A stretch of 64,000 nt of DNA from Streptomyces fructofermentans (GCF_014651055.1 NZ_BMWD01000003.1:124001-188000); one strand, 5' to 3'. Shown: positions 1 to 9,658, counted from the stretch's first letter. Translations and numbers: made by a program. Notes: a model not told the origin generated them from the sequence alone.

Positions 1-199
1 CCAGCTCCCGTACGAGGAAGGTCTTGCCGACGCCCGCGTTGCCGTGGACGTGGAACAGGAACCGGTGGCGTTCGTCGCGGGGCGACAGGCCGAGGTTGTG
101 CCGGAACGCGGCGCGTTCGGCTCCGCGGCCGACGAAGCCCGCCCGGGTGCGCCGACGGATCAGGTCGGCCATCGACGGCAACGGTTCGTCACGACCCAT
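1..199 (-). CDS. ATP-binding protein with P-loop (N-terminal fragment)
   Basis: Only the first 66 or so codons lie in the window; the gene runs leftward off the edge. The ATG at 199 opens a frame with FVGRGAERAAFR near residues 22-33 and a Walker A P-loop GNAGVGKT at residues 53-60. This arrangement is typical of STAND/AAA-type ATPases in which an FVGRxxE box precedes the nucleotide-binding site. In streptomycetes such proteins usually continue into NB-ARC and tetratricopeptide repeats, but nothing downstream can be seen here. The function beyond nucleotide binding is unknown. Confidence 0.6.
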   Translation of the reverse strand, partial: MGRDEPLPSMADLIRRRTRAGFVGRGAERAAFRHNLGLSPRDERHRFLFHVHGNAGVGKTFLVREL

Positions 200-508
200 G
201 CGTGCTCCGCCCTCCCTCGCTCCCCGGCCACGCCCGCACCATTCTGACGCAGGCGCGCCGTTCGCGTCCGGGTGTCCCCGGGCCGGGCAACACGCCTTCT
301 CCGTATGGGGTTTCGGGGCGGGGCGGCCGCGGGTGCCGGTGGCCGCCGCGCACCCGGCACGGCGACCGGGCGGGGCACGCGGAGCGCCGCGTGCCGGGCG
401 CCGGGCGGGCGCCGCGCACAAGGCGGGCGGGGCGGTCCCGCGCCTCGGCCGCGCCTTCCGGCGGAACGGTCCCGCGCCTCGACCGGACTCCGGCGGAGAG
501 GTCGCGCC
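200..508. other. Intergenic region, no gene seen
   Basis: This GC-rich spacer separates two leftward genes. Open frames on both strands have no recognisable domain. From about 445 to 545 there are three imperfect copies of a roughly 35-bp unit with the core CGGCGGAnnGGTC. A lone half-operator-like TCTGACG at 244-250 has no matching right arm. Confidence 0.4.
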
Positions 509-1135
509 TCAGCGGCCCTGCGGCGGAGCGGTCCGCGGGCCCCGGGCGGCACGCAGCAGCCCGATGACCTCCTCGTGGACCGCACGGCCCCCGGGTCGGC
601 TCGACGCGTGGTCGCGCGCGCAGGCCAGGGCCTGGCGCGTCGGGGCCGCGCCCCGGGCCAGGAGGTGGCGGACCGTGCCGGGCCGGCCGAAGCAGGCCGC
701 CCACCCCAGAGCCGTCCGGCCCCTCAGGGTGATCTCCGGGGCGGCCCCACGGTCCAGCAGCAGGTCCACCGTCGCGGGGTGGCCCTCCGGGGTGGCGGTC
801 GCCGCCAGGACCAGGGCGGGTTGACCCATCCGGTCCGGGGTGTCGGGGTGGACCCCCGCGTCGAGCAGGGCGCCGACCACCCCGGTGCGGCCGAGCATCG
901 CCGCGAGGCACAGCGGGGACGTCTCGCCGTACTCGCCCACGCGCCGCGCCGTGTCGGCGCCCGCGCCGACGAGCAGGCGGACGACATCGGCGCGGTCCTT
1001 CCGCACGGCGGACTCGAGCGGCGTCCGCCCCTCGGCGTCCGGCACGTCCGGTCGCGCGCCCCGGGCCAGGAGCCGGGCCACGAGGAACGCGTCGCCGCTC
1101 TCCGCCGCCCGTACCAGTCGCTCCCCCGCGTCCAT
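509..1135 (-). CDS. Ankyrin repeat protein
   Basis: A 208-residue soluble protein made almost wholly of ankyrin repeats. At least four repeats are readable, for example GRTPLESAVRKDRADVVRLL, then repeats around SPLCLAAMLGRTGVVGALL, PALVLAATATPEGHPATVDL and TALGWAACFGRPGTVRHLL. Ankyrin repeats mediate protein-protein contacts, and no catalytic domain is attached. There is no signal peptide or membrane segment. The ATG at 1135 was chosen because the first repeat starts right after it (AAESGDAFLVARLLARGA); the ribosome binding site is weak. No neighbour suggests a partner. Confidence 0.8.
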   Translation of the reverse strand: MDAGERLVRAAESGDAFLVARLLARGARPDVPDAEGRTPLESAVRKDRADVVRLLVGAGADTARRVGEYGETSPLCLAAMLGRTGVVGALLDAGVHPDTPDRMGQPALVLAATATPEGHPATVDLLLDRGAAPEITLRGRTALGWAACFGRPGTVRHLLARGAAPTRQALACARDHASSRPGGRAVHEEVIGLLRAARGPRTAPPQGR

Positions 1136-1280
1136 CCGGCGATCATGCCACCGTCCCGTGCGCGCCCGGGTCGCGGGAGGCGGGGCCGCGACTCCCGCGC
1201 GTGGCTGTGCCGTCCCGGCCGCCCGGGAACGGATGATGGCCGCACATCGGACCGGCAGGACAGGAAGAGGGTGGACCGTC

Positions 1281-2033
1281 GTGAGGATCGCGGTGGCCGG
1301 CGGGACCGGTCTCGTCGGCCGGCACGTCGTACGGGAGCTGGCGACGGCGGGTCACGAACCCGTGGTGCTGTCCCGGTCGAGGGGTGTGGACCTGGTGACG
1401 GGGTCGGGGCTCGACGCGGCCCTGGCCGGCGCGGACGCCGTCGTCGACGTCAGCAACGTGACGACCGTCGGCGCCAAGAAGTCCGTGTCGTTCTTCGGGA
1501 GCGCCGGCCGCAACCTGCTGGACGCGGGCGCCCGGGCGGGCGTACGGCACCACGTGGCCCTGTCGATCGTGGGGGTCGACCGCGTGGGGCTGGGCTACTA
1601 CCGGGGGAAGCTGCGCCAGGAGGAGCTGCTGGCGGCCGGGCCGACCCCCTGGACCGTCCTGCGGGCCACGCAGTTCCACGAGTTCGTGGGGCAGACCGTC
1701 GACCAGGTGCCCGGCCCGCTCGCGGTGGTGCCGCGCACGCGCACCCGGCCGATCGCGGCCCGCGAGGTGGCGCGGCACCTGGTGGAACTCGTCGTCGCGC
1801 CGCCGCGCGGCAGGGCGCCGGAGCTCGCCGGGCCCCGCGAGGAGCAGCTCGTCGACCTGGCGCGGGACCTGCTGCGGGCACGGGGCAGCCGGCGGCTGCT
1901 GGTGCCGCTGACGCTGCCCGGCGCCGCGGGGCGGGCCATGCGCGGCGACGGCCTGCTGCCGCTGGAGTCCGGGCCGCGCGGCGATCAGACCTTCGACGCG
2001 TGGCTCGCCGAGAACGTCGTGCGCGGGGCATGA
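1281..2033 (+). CDS. NAD(P)-binding oxidoreductase (atypical SDR / NmrA-like)
   Basis: A 250-residue protein beginning VRIAVAGGTGLVGRHVV, an N-terminal Rossmann dinucleotide site of the GxxGxxG type. The extended sequence (no YxxxK triad seen, RATQFHEFV around the middle) fits the atypical SDR family of NmrA and YbjT-like NAD(P)H-binding proteins. These act as redox sensors or as reductases with poorly defined substrates. The GTG at 1281 was chosen because the Rossmann strand begins immediately and GGAAGAGG lies upstream. Longer versions of the frame only add Arg/Pro-rich sequence. It stands alone, divergent from the ankyrin gene. Confidence 0.82.
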   Translation: MRIAVAGGTGLVGRHVVRELATAGHEPVVLSRSRGVDLVTGSGLDAALAGADAVVDVSNVTTVGAKKSVSFFGSAGRNLLDAGARAGVRHHVALSIVGVDRVGLGYYRGKLRQEELLAAGPTPWTVLRATQFHEFVGQTVDQVPGPLAVVPRTRTRPIAAREVARHLVELVVAPPRGRAPELAGPREEQLVDLARDLLRARGSRRLLVPLTLPGAAGRAMRGDGLLPLESGPRGDQTFDAWLAENVVRGA

Positions 2034-2053
2034 CCGCCGGTGCCCGTGCCGCC

Positions 2054-2130
2054 CGGCGTACGGCAGACGGCAGACGGCAGACGGCAGACGGCGTACGGCG
2101 TACGGCGTACGGCAGACGGCAGACGGCAGC
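2054..2130. repeat. Heptanucleotide tandem repeat, 11 units
   Basis: Eleven back-to-back 7-bp units alternate between two spellings, CGGCGTA and CGGCAGA, in the order 1 + 4 + 3 + 2 + 1 (the last unit ends in C). The array lies 20 bp beyond the stop codon of the NAD(P)-binding protein and on the 3' side of the leftward gene at 2168. A second small array follows at 2136-2161, three 8-bp units of the GCGGCAGC type. Confidence 0.95.
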
Positions 2131-2167
2131 ACCACGCGGCAGCGCGGCAGCGCGGCAGCGCGCGGGC

Positions 2168-2743
2168 CTACTTGACGACCGTGACCGGTGTCCCCGCCGT
2201 GCCGAACTTCCAGACGGCGTCGCCGTCCGCCACCTTCATCCGGACACCGCCGGTCCGCACGCCGTCGGCGGGCGGCGGCGGGGAGGAGCCGTCCACGGCG
2301 TTGGAGAAGGCGATGTTCACGCCGGAGACGACGGTGAAGTAGACGATGTGCTCGATCTTCACGCCGTCGCTGCCCTCGACCACCGCGCCGTTGCGGGTGG
2401 ACACCTTGTAGGTGCCGGGCTGCGGGCTCACCGTTCCCGGCCACACCGCGAAGGTGCGCCGGGTCGCGTCGCTCGCGTCGACCAGCCACACGCGTCGCTG
2501 CGCCAGGGAGTAGACGATCCGCCGCCCGGTGCCGGAGCCGTCTGGGACCGCGGCGGGCCGCGGCTCGCGGGGCTCGGCGGAGGGCTTGGCACTCGCCGAG
2601 GCGGAGGGTTCCGGGTCGGGGGAGGCGGTCGGCCGCGGTCCGTCCGTGGCCCGGCCGGCCAGCACGGCCACCACCACCAGAGCCGCCACGGTCAGACCGG
2701 TGACCCAGGCCCACGAGGGAAGCCGTCGGGCAGGCACGGGCAC
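2168..2743 (-). CDS. Membrane-anchored L,D-transpeptidase-like protein lacking the catalytic motif
   Basis: A 191-residue protein with a single N-terminal membrane segment (about residues 13-30), a Pro/Ser/Ala-rich linker to about 70, and an extracytoplasmic domain. The domain begins RIVYSLAQRRVWLVDA and contains GTYKVSTR. This is the opening pattern of YkuD-type L,D-transpeptidases, in which a bacterium-secreted domain cross-links peptidoglycan. The usual signature SHGCxRL with its catalytic His and Cys is missing. The equivalent place near residues 164-171 reads TGGVRMKV. It is therefore probably a non-catalytic or wall-binding relative. The assignment rests on the first half of the domain and is tentative. 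Confidence 0.6.
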   Translation of the reverse strand: MPVPARRLPSWAWVTGLTVAALVVVAVLAGRATDGPRPTASPDPEPSASASAKPSAEPREPRPAAVPDGSGTGRRIVYSLAQRRVWLVDASDATRRTFAVWPGTVSPQPGTYKVSTRNGAVVEGSDGVKIEHIVYFTVVSGVNIAFSNAVDGSSPPPPADGVRTGGVRMKVADGDAVWKFGTAGTPVTVVK

Positions 2744-2887
2744 GCAACTCCTCAGCTCTGATTCACCCCGTCGGAGGGTCGGATCATCCTACTCCGACGG
2801 GTCCCACGGCCGTCCCCCCGGCCACTCCCGGCCCTCGCGTCACGGCCGCCGCGGTCCGCGGCCGCGGCCGGCCGCCCCGCGCGGGCG

Positions 2888-5479
2888 TCACTCCAGCACG
2901 GGGAGAAGCGCCGGCAGATGCCCGTCCGAAGCCGCCGCCGCCCGCTGCCGCTCCTGCGGCACCTCCCCGTACAGGGTGGTCCGGGGCCGCGCCGGACGGC
3001 CCGCCGCCCCGGCCACCGCGATGAGGTCCTTGACCGACTTGTAGGAGCCGTAGCCCGACCCGGCCATCCGGGAGATGGTCTCCTCCATCAGCGTGCCGCC
3101 GACGTCGTTGGCGCCGGAGCGCAGCATCTCCGCGGCACCCTCCGTGCCCAGCTTCACCCAGCTCGTCTGGATGTTGGGGATGTGCGGGTGCAGCAGGAGG
3201 CGGGCCATCGCGGTGACCGCCCGGTTGTCGCGGATCGTGGGGCCCGGCCGGGCGATGCCCGCGAGGTAGACCGGCGCGTTGGTGTGGATGAACGGCAGGG
3301 TGACGAACTCGGTGAAGCCGCCGGTGCGCTGCTGGATGCCGGACAGCGTCCGCAGATGGCCGAGCCAGTGCCGGGGCTGGTCCACGTGCCCGTACATCAT
3401 CGTGGACGAGGACCGCAGGCCCAGCTCGTGCGCGGTCGTCACGACCTCGATCCAGGTGGCGGCGGGCAGCTTGCCCTTGGTCAGCACCCAGCGGACCTCG
3501 TCGTCGAGGATCTCGGCGGCGGTGCCGGGGATGGAGTCGAGGCCCGCCTCCTTGGCGGCGGTCAGCCACTCCCGGATCGACAGGCCCGTGCGGGTCGCGC
3601 CGTTGACGACCTCCATCGGCGAGAAGGCGTGCACGTGCATGCCGGGGACGCGCTCCTTGACCGCCTTCGCGATGTCGAAGTAGGCGGTGCCGGGCAGGTC
3701 GGGGTGGATGCCGCCCTGCATGCACACCTCGACCGCCCCGAGCTGCCAGGCCTGTTCGGCGCGGTCGGCGACCTGGTCGAGGGAGAGCGTGTAGGCGTCC
3801 GCGTCGGTGCGGCGCTGCGCGAAGGCGCAGAAACGGCAGCCGGTGTAGCAGACGTTGGTGAAGTTGATGTTCCGCGTGACGATGTACGTGACGTCGTCGC
3901 CCACGGCGGCACGGCGGACGTCGTCGGCGATGCCGCACAGCGCGTCCAGCGCCGGGCCGTCCGCGTGCAGCAGCGCGAGCGCCTCGTCGTCGGTCAGCCT
4001 CGTCGGGTCGTCGGCGGCGGTCGCGAGCGCGGCCCGCACGTCGGTGTCGATCCGCGAGGGCACCATGCCGGGGGCCGCGGCCTCCCGCAGCGCGTCCCAG
4101 TCGCCGTAGACGTGGTCGTAGTCGCCGCGCCGGTCCCCGGTGCGGCCCTCGGTGTCGATCGAGGCGTGCAGGTCCGTGCGCCCCGAGGAGGTGAACGCCT
4201 CCTCGGGCTCCTGCCACGGGTGCCCCTCCACGACGGCGTCGGCCCGCGCGAGGCCCGTCTCCGGGTCGGCCAGCGCCCGCACGTGCGGCAGCAGCCGGGG
4301 GTCCAGCCACGGCTCGCCCCGCTGCACGAACTCCGGGTAGGTGCACAGGCGTTCACGCAGTTCGAAGCCGGCCTGGGCCGACTGCTCGCGCAGCAGCTCG
4401 ATCTGCGGCCAGGGCCGCTCGGGGTTGACGTGGTCGATGGTCAGCGGCGACACCCCGCCCCAGTCGTCGACACCGGCGCCGATCAGCCGCCCGTACTCCG
4501 AGTCCACGAGGTTGGGCGGCGCCTGGAGGCAGGCGGACGGGCCCATGATGTGCCGGGCGACGGCGACCGTCGCGACCAGCTCGTCCAGCTCCGCGTCCGG
4601 CATCGCGCGCATCGCGGTGTCGGGCTTGGCGCGGAAGTTCTGGATGATCAGTTCCTGGATGCCGTGGTAGGCCCGGGAGATCCGGCGCAGCGCGAACAGC
4701 GAGTCGGCGCGCTCCTCGTACGTCTCGCCGATGCCGATGAGGATGCCGCTGGTGAAGGGCACCGAGGAGCGCCCGGCGTCCTCCAGGACCCGCAGCCGCA
4801 CGGCGGGCTCCTTGTCCGGGGAGCCGTGGTGGGGGCCGCCCGGCTCCGACCAGAGGCGGCGGGCGGTGGTCTCCAGCATCATGCCCATGCTCGGCGCGAC
4901 GGGCTTGAGCCGCTGGAAGTCGGTCCAGGACATCACGCCCGGGTTGAGATGGGGCAGCAGGCCGGTCTCCTCCAGGATGCGGACGGAGACGGCCCGTACG
5001 TACGCGATCGTGTCGTCGTAGCCGTGCGCGTCGAGCCATTCGCGGGCCTCGGGCCAGCGCTCCTCGGGCTTGTCGCCGAGGGTGATGAGGGCTTCCTTGC
5101 AGCCCAGGGCGGCGCCCTTGCGCGCGATGTCGAGGACTTCGTCGGGGGACATGAACATCCCGTGGCCGGCCCGGCGCAGTTTGCCGGGGACCGTGACGAA
5201 GGTGCAGTAGTGGCACTTGTCCCGGCACAGCCGGGTGAGGGGGATGAAGACGCTCTTCGAGTACGTGATCACGCCCGGCCGTCCCGCGGCGGCCAGGCCC
5301 GCGTCGCGCACGCGGGCGGCGGAGGCGGCCAGGTCGCCCAGGTCGTCGCCCCGCGCCTGGAGGAGGACGGCGGCCTCGGTGACGTCGAGGGCCACACCGT
5401 CACGGGCTCGTTTGAGGGCGCGGCGCATCGCGTTGGCGGTGGGTGTCCCGGGGCGTGCGTTGTCGGCGCTGCTCGTCAT
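2888..5479 (-). CDS. fbiC: FO synthase, two-domain (CofG + CofH fusion)
   Basis: An 863-residue cytoplasmic enzyme that makes 7,8-didemethyl-8-hydroxy-5-deazariboflavin (FO), the chromophore of coenzyme F420, from tyrosine and a ribityl-uracil precursor. Both radical-SAM halves are visible. The CofG-like N-terminal half has CRDKCHYC at residues 85-92. The CofH-like C-terminal half has CYTGCRFC near residue 545. Each is a Cx3Cx2C cluster motif. The length matches FbiC of mycobacteria (about 850). The ATG at 5479 is six bases from a TATTCT hexamer, so the mRNA may be leaderless. Its presence fits the many F420-type oxidoreductases in this window. Confidence 0.97.
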   Translation of the reverse strand: MTSSADNARPGTPTANAMRRALKRARDGVALDVTEAAVLLQARGDDLGDLAASAARVRDAGLAAAGRPGVITYSKSVFIPLTRLCRDKCHYCTFVTVPGKLRRAGHGMFMSPDEVLDIARKGAALGCKEALITLGDKPEERWPEAREWLDAHGYDDTIAYVRAVSVRILEETGLLPHLNPGVMSWTDFQRLKPVAPSMGMMLETTARRLWSEPGGPHHGSPDKEPAVRLRVLEDAGRSSVPFTSGILIGIGETYEERADSLFALRRISRAYHGIQELIIQNFRAKPDTAMRAMPDAELDELVATVAVARHIMGPSACLQAPPNLVDSEYGRLIGAGVDDWGGVSPLTIDHVNPERPWPQIELLREQSAQAGFELRERLCTYPEFVQRGEPWLDPRLLPHVRALADPETGLARADAVVEGHPWQEPEEAFTSSGRTDLHASIDTEGRTGDRRGDYDHVYGDWDALREAAAPGMVPSRIDTDVRAALATAADDPTRLTDDEALALLHADGPALDALCGIADDVRRAAVGDDVTYIVTRNINFTNVCYTGCRFCAFAQRRTDADAYTLSLDQVADRAEQAWQLGAVEVCMQGGIHPDLPGTAYFDIAKAVKERVPGMHVHAFSPMEVVNGATRTGLSIREWLTAAKEAGLDSIPGTAAEILDDEVRWVLTKGKLPAATWIEVVTTAHELGLRSSSTMMYGHVDQPRHWLGHLRTLSGIQQRTGGFTEFVTLPFIHTNAPVYLAGIARPGPTIRDNRAVTAMARLLLHPHIPNIQTSWVKLGTEGAAEMLRSGANDVGGTLMEETISRMAGSGYGSYKSVKDLIAVAGAAGRPARPRTTLYGEVPQERQRAAAASDGHLPALLPVLE

Positions 5480-5485
5480 CCGTCG

Positions 5486-5491
5486 AGAATA
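5486..5491 (-). promoter_or_regulatory. Candidate -10 box of fbiC (leaderless)
   Basis: On the minus strand TATTCT is followed by six bases and then the ATG of fbiC, the spacing expected when transcription begins at the start codon. No convincing -35 hexamer was found. Confidence 0.45.
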
Positions 5492-5734
5492 CGTACGGCG
5501 CGGCGGGGCCCGCCGGAGAGTGTGTCGGGGGCCACAGTCCGGCGGGCCGCGCGGCGGGCCGCGGGCCCCCCGGGCGGACCCGCGACGGTCCGCCGCGGGA
5601 CGCCGATTCCCTTCCCGTGGAACGCGGTTCACGACGCACCACAGGGTTGCGACCTGCCGCCGACCCGCCGCCGCGCGCCGGGAGCAGCACACATGCGCGA
5701 GGGCGGCCACGGCAGCGGCGGACGTGTCCCGTCC

Positions 5735-5763
5735 GTGACCGGGGCGGGCGCCGCGCCTACCTT
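5735..5763 (+). promoter_or_regulatory. Sigma-70-type promoter of the metallohydrolase gene
   Basis: A GTGACC -35 box (5735-5740), a 17-bp spacer and a TACCTT -10 box (5758-5763) are followed by exactly seven bases and a GTG codon at 5771. The predicted transcription start coincides with the start codon, so this is probably a leaderless gene. Confidence 0.6.
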
Positions 5764-5770
5764 GGGAGGC

Positions 5771-7198
5771 GTGAGCTTCACGAGCGGCGCGGACGCGCCC
5801 GCCGGATCCGAGAGCCGTATCGTGCGCGGCACCCTGCCGCCCGGTTCGCCGGACTTCGTGTACCTGCCGGTCGACGTCCCCGCCGGGGTACGGGAGATCA
5901 GGGTCGCGTACACGTACGAGCGGCCGTCCGTCCCGGCGGGCACCGCGGGCAACGCGCTGGACATCGGCCTCTTCGACCAGCGCGGCACCGCGCTCGGCGG
6001 CAGGGGCTTCCGGGGCTGGTCGGGCGGGGCGCGGTCGGAGTTCTTCGTCCGCGCGGACGACGCGACGCCCGGCTACCTGGCGGGGCCGGTCGGCGAGGGC
6101 ACCTGGCACATCGCGCTCGGCCCTTTCACGGTGGCTCCGCAGGGGCTCGCGTACGAGGTCACCGTGACGCTGGCCTACGGGGAGCCGGGCACGCCCGTGC
6201 GGCCCGTGTATCCGCCCGAGCGGGCGAGGGGCCGCGGCCGGGACTGGTACCGGGGCGACTGCCATCTGCACTCCTGGCACTCCGACGGGCGCCGCACCCC
6301 GGCCGAGATCGCCGCCCTCGCACGGGCCGCGGGCCTGGACTTCATCAACAGTTCGGAGCACAACACCCACGCGGCGCACGCGCACTGGGCGGCGGAGGCT
6401 GGCGACGACCTGCTGATCCTGCTGGGCGAGGAGGTCACCACGCGCAACGGGCACGTGGTGGCCCTGGGCACGGACCCCGGCACGTTCGTGGACTGGCGTT
6501 ACCGGGCCCGCGACAACCGCTTCGGCCGGTTCGCGCGGCAGATCCGCCGGGCCGGGGGTCTCGTGGTCCCCGCCCACCCGTACGCCACCTGCGTCGGCTG
6601 CAACTGGAAGTTCGGGTTCGCGGAGGCGGACGCGATCGAGGTGTGGAACGGCTCGTTCGGGCCCGACGACGAGATGGCGCTCGCCGACTGGGACAGCGCG
6701 CTCGCCGCCTCCGTACGGGACGGCCGGGGCTGGACACCGGCGATCGGCGGCAGCGACGCCCATCGCGACCCCGACCCCGTCGGCACCCCGCAGACCGTCG
6801 TCCTCGCCGACGACCTGACCCGCCGGGCGATCCTGGAGGGCGTCCGCGCGGGCCGCTCGTACATCGCGGAGTCCGCGGCCGTGGTGCTGTCGTTCACCGC
6901 GACCGGGCCCAGGGGTGAACGCGCGTTCGTCGGGGGCCGGTTGCGGGTGGCGGAGGACGCCCCGGTGACGGTCCGTCTGGAGGTCTCGGGCGCGCCCCGC
7001 TGCACGGTCCGACTGGTCACCGACCAGGGCGTGCTGCACACCGCCGGGCTCCCCGGGTCCGGCTCGGGGACGGTGGAGTGGCGTACGACGGCCCGTCACG
7101 CGGCGTACGTACGGGCCGAGGTGCGGCACCGGGCGGCGGCCGGGCCGCTGCCGGGCGCCGCGGTCGCGCTCACCAACCCGGTCTTCCTGGGCGCCTAG
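5771..7198 (+). CDS. CehA/McbA-family PHP metallohydrolase
   Basis: A 475-residue protein. Residues 1-145 form a beta-rich domain. A PHP-type metal-dependent hydrolase follows: [12 protein letters not shown] (HxH motif, about residues 161-172), [17 protein letters not shown] and GGSDAH, the histidines and aspartates expected for a polynuclear metal site. CehA/McbA proteins hydrolyse carbamate or phosphoester-like bonds, but the natural substrate here is unknown. There is no signal peptide. The GTG at 5771 is preferred because of its perfectly placed upstream promoter. An ATG at 5693 in the same frame has a GGAG eight bases upstream and is the alternative. It is divergent from fbiC. Confidence 0.85.
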   Translation: MSFTSGADAPAGSESRIVRGTLPPGSPDFVYLPVDVPAGVREIRVAYTYERPSVPAGTAGNALDIGLFDQRGTALGGRGFRGWSGGARSEFFVRADDATPGYLAGPVGEGTWHIALGPFTVAPQGLAYEVTVTLAYGEPGTPVRPVYPPERARGRGRDWYRGDCHLHSWHSDGRRTPAEIAALARAAGLDFINSSEHNTHAAHAHWAAEAGDDLLILLGEEVTTRNGHVVALGTDPGTFVDWRYRARDNRFGRFARQIRRAGGLVVPAHPYATCVGCNWKFGFAEADAIEVWNGSFGPDDEMALADWDSALAASVRDGRGWTPAIGGSDAHRDPDPVGTPQTVVLADDLTRRAILEGVRAGRSYIAESAAVVLSFTATGPRGERAFVGGRLRVAEDAPVTVRLEVSGAPRCTVRLVTDQGVLHTAGLPGSGSGTVEWRTTARHAAYVRAEVRHRAAAGPLPGAAVALTNPVFLGA

Positions 7199-7306
7199 GA
7201 CATGACCGCGCGCGGGGCCCTCCTCCCCCGGGCGGGCCGCGGATACGGTGGCTGCCGGACTCCACGGCCCGCCCGGGCGGAGGAGGCGGAGGAGGGGGTC
7301 GGCGGG

Positions 7307-7702
7307 ATGCCGCGTCACCACGAGGCCAAGTTCCGTGCCGTCACGTCGTTCCAGCGGCGGGTGCTCAATCCGCTGGTCCGGCGGCTGCCGTGGCAGACCC
7401 TGCTGGAGACCACCGGCCGGACGTCGGGCCTCGCCCGGCGCACCCCGGTCGGCGGGCGGCGCGTCGGCGGCACGTTCTGGCTGGTCTCCGAGTACGGCGA
7501 CAAGTCGCAGTACGTGCGCAACATCCTGGCCGACCCGGCGGTGCGCGTGCGGATCGGCGGGCGCTGGCACCACGGGACCGCCCATCCGCTGCCCGAGGAC
7601 GACGCGCGGGCCCGGCTCGGGTCGCTGCCCCGGCTGAACAGCTCGGCCGTGCGGCTGTTCGGGACGCGGCTGCTGACCGTACGGGTCGATCTGACCGACT
7701 GA
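7307..7702 (+). CDS. Deazaflavin (F420)-dependent nitroreductase, Ddn family
   Basis: A 131-residue protein of the Ddn/PNPOx split-barrel family, which uses reduced F420 to reduce quinones or nitro compounds. The family pattern is clear: [17 protein letters not shown], then [15 protein letters not shown] and [14 protein letters not shown]. This is the usual order of the RxSG strand, the F420-contacting loop and the NLxAxPxV segment. The ATG at 7307 follows a strong purine-rich site (GGAGGAGGG) at about ten bases. The frame could extend to 7202 but that part is low complexity. FO synthase lies 2 kb away, which fits F420 use. Confidence 0.85.
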   Translation: MPRHHEAKFRAVTSFQRRVLNPLVRRLPWQTLLETTGRTSGLARRTPVGGRRVGGTFWLVSEYGDKSQYVRNILADPAVRVRIGGRWHHGTAHPLPEDDARARLGSLPRLNSSAVRLFGTRLLTVRVDLTD

Positions 7703-7714
7703 GCCGGGCGTCAG

Positions 7715-8205
7715 TCGCGCGGCGCGTTCGAGGGGCGGTCCGGCCTCGGCGAGCAGGGCGTCCTCGGCACGGGTGAGGACGGGCGAGGGGGACTGCCGCA
7801 GCAGGGCGTCGAGCCGGGCCGCGGTGGCCGGGACGCGCGTCCCGTCCCCGCCGGCGCCGGCGGTGTCCGTAACCGCGGTGTCCGTTCCCGCGGAGTCCCG
7901 TCCAGAGCCCGCCGGACCCCCGGCTTCCGCACCCTGCCCTGTCCGGCGGCCCACTGCGGGTCCGCGGTGAGGATGCGGTGGGACTCCAGCGCGGCGGCCG
8001 GGGGCGCGCGCATCGCGGGGGAGTTCATCAGGTGGTACAGGTTCGGGTTCCGCAGGGCGAACTCGACGTGGGTCTCCCAGCCCTCGCGGAGGTCCCGTAC
8101 CGGGTCGGTGCCGGAGGGCCGGTCCCGCTCGGTCGCGAGTACTCGTCCCAGCCGTGGTCGACGACCGCCGACAGGAGCCCCTCCGCCCCGCTCTCCCGGG
8201 TGCGC
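7715..8205 (-). pseudogene. Decayed TetR-family regulator (C-terminal part only)
   Basis: Frames on the minus strand give pieces of one TetR ligand-binding domain. Near 8205-8145 one frame reads [15 protein letters not shown], the end of the DNA-binding region and helix 4. A shift of one base near 8140 is needed to continue as [32 protein letters not shown] and [15 protein letters not shown] likely third piece in another frame, [20 protein letters not shown], gives the C-terminus near 7725-7815. The helix-turn-helix itself is absent because the aldehyde dehydrogenase gene begins there. It is a truncated, frameshifted remnant, unless the shift is a sequencing error. Confidence 0.6.
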
Positions 8206-8206
8206 G

Positions 8207-9658
8207 TCAGCCCGGCCACACGATCGACTGGAGCTCCGAGTACGCGTGCAGGGCGTACGAGCCCACGTCCCGGCCCACCCCGCTCTGCTTGAAGCCGCCG
8301 AACGGGGCCTCCATGTTGCGGCCGACCGTGTTGACGCCGACCCCGCCCGCCCGCAGCCGCCGGGCCACCCTGAAGGCGCGGGCCACGTCGGCGGACCAGA
8401 CGTAGTCGATGAGCCCGTAGTCGCTGTCGTTGGCCAGCGCGACCGCCTCCTCCTCGTCGTCGAAGGGCAGGACCACGACGACCGGACCGAAGATCTCCTC
8501 CCGGACCACCCGCATGTCGGGGGTGCAGTCGGCGAGGAGGGTGGGGGCCACGTAGAAGCCGCGGTCGAGCGGCGGACGCCCGCCGCCCGCGACCACCCGG
8601 GCGCCCTCCTTGCGGCCCAGCTCCACGTACGCCTCGATCCGGTCCCGGTGCGCCGCCGAGATCACCGGGCCGACGACGGTGTCCTCGGCCCGCGGGTCGC
8701 CCACGGTCAGGTGCCCCATGTAGTCGGCGAGTCGTGCCACGAGCGGGTCGTGGACCGCCCGTTGCACGAGCACCCGGGTCGGAGCGGTGCAGATCTGCCC
8801 GCTGTAGAACGAGAACGTCGTACCGATCCCCCGGACCGCCGACCCCAGGTCCGCGTCCTCGAAGACGACCGCCGCGCCCTTGCCGCCCAACTCCATGAGC
8901 TGGCGTTTCATCCCGCGCCCGCAGACCTCCGCGATCCGCCGTCCCACGGCGGTCGAACCCGTGAAGCTGACCATGTCCACGTCGTCCGAGTCGACGGCGG
9001 CCTCGCCGACCTCGGCCCGGGAACCGCTGACGACGTTCACCACGCCGGGCGGCACGCCCGCCTCCTCCAGGGCCCGGGCCATCCGGTACACGGACAGCGG
9101 ATCCTGCGGGGCCGGCTTCACCACGACCGTGTTGCCCATCGCGAGCGCGGGAGCGATCTTCCCGGCCGGATTGGCCCACGGGTTGTTGTACGACGTGATG
9201 CACGAGACCACGCCCACCGGCTGGCGCAAGGCCAGCGCGCCCATCACGGCCGCGCCCCCGAACGGGCCCGCCTCGTTGATCTGCGGGGGCAGCGCCTGCT
9301 CGACGGGCTCCACGCGCGCGTAGCGGCGGAACCGCGCGGCCGCCACGCCCACCTGCATCCCGCGGGCGGTCGCCGTGGTGGCCCCGCTCTCGGCCCGGGC
9401 CAGCTCGGCGTGCGGCACGAGGTCGCGCAGGATCAGCCCGGCGGCCCGGCGCAGGATGCCGGCGCGTTCCTCGGGGGCCGTGCGGGACCAGCCCGGGAAG
9501 GCCGCCCGGGCCGCCGCGGCCGCCTCGTGCACCTGGGCCCGCGAGGCCTCGGGAGCCGGTCCGACGACCTCCTCGGTGGCCGGGTCGACCACGTCGTAGT
9601 GCCCGCCGTCCGGCTCCACCCACGAGCCGCCGATGAACAGCCGACGCCCGTCCGTCAT
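8207..9658 (-). CDS. Aldehyde dehydrogenase family protein
   Basis: A 483-residue NAD(P)-dependent aldehyde dehydrogenase of normal length. Visible landmarks are the active-site asparagine region TSYNNPWANPAGKIAPALA, the cofactor loop FTGSTAVG (residues 232-239), the general-base glutamate in MELGGK (Glu256) and the catalytic cysteine in SGQICTAPTR (Cys290). It would oxidise an aldehyde to the acid or acyl-CoA stage. Its ATG overlaps the stop codon of the upstream amidohydrolase by four bases (ATGA), so the two are translationally coupled. The substrate is not evident. Confidence 0.92.
   Translation of the reverse strand: MTDGRRLFIGGSWVEPDGGHYDVVDPATEEVVGPAPEASRAQVHEAAAAARAAFPGWSRTAPEERAGILRRAAGLILRDLVPHAELARAESGATTATARGMQVGVAAARFRRYARVEPVEQALPPQINEAGPFGGAAVMGALALRQPVGVVSCITSYNNPWANPAGKIAPALAMGNTVVVKPAPQDPLSVYRMARALEEAGVPPGVVNVVSGSRAEVGEAAVDSDDVDMVSFTGSTAVGRRIAEVCGRGMKRQLMELGGKGAAVVFEDADLGSAVRGIGTTFSFYSGQICTAPTRVLVQRAVHDPLVARLADYMGHLTVGDPRAEDTVVGPVISAAHRDRIEAYVELGRKEGARVVAGGGRPPLDRGFYVAPTLLADCTPDMRVVREEIFGPVVVVLPFDDEEEAVALANDSDYGLIDYVWSADVARAFRVARRLRAGGVGVNTVGRNMEAPFGGFKQSGVGRDVGSYALHAYSELQSIVWPG

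Noticed and set aside
244..260. Operator half-site TCTGACG near the first gene
   Set aside because: The right arm (GCGCGCC) does not match.
5693..5770. ATG at 5693 as start of the PHP metallohydrolase
   Set aside because: It has a GGAG at fair spacing, but the added residues are Gly-rich and a complete promoter lies between it and GTG 5771; kept only as an alternative.
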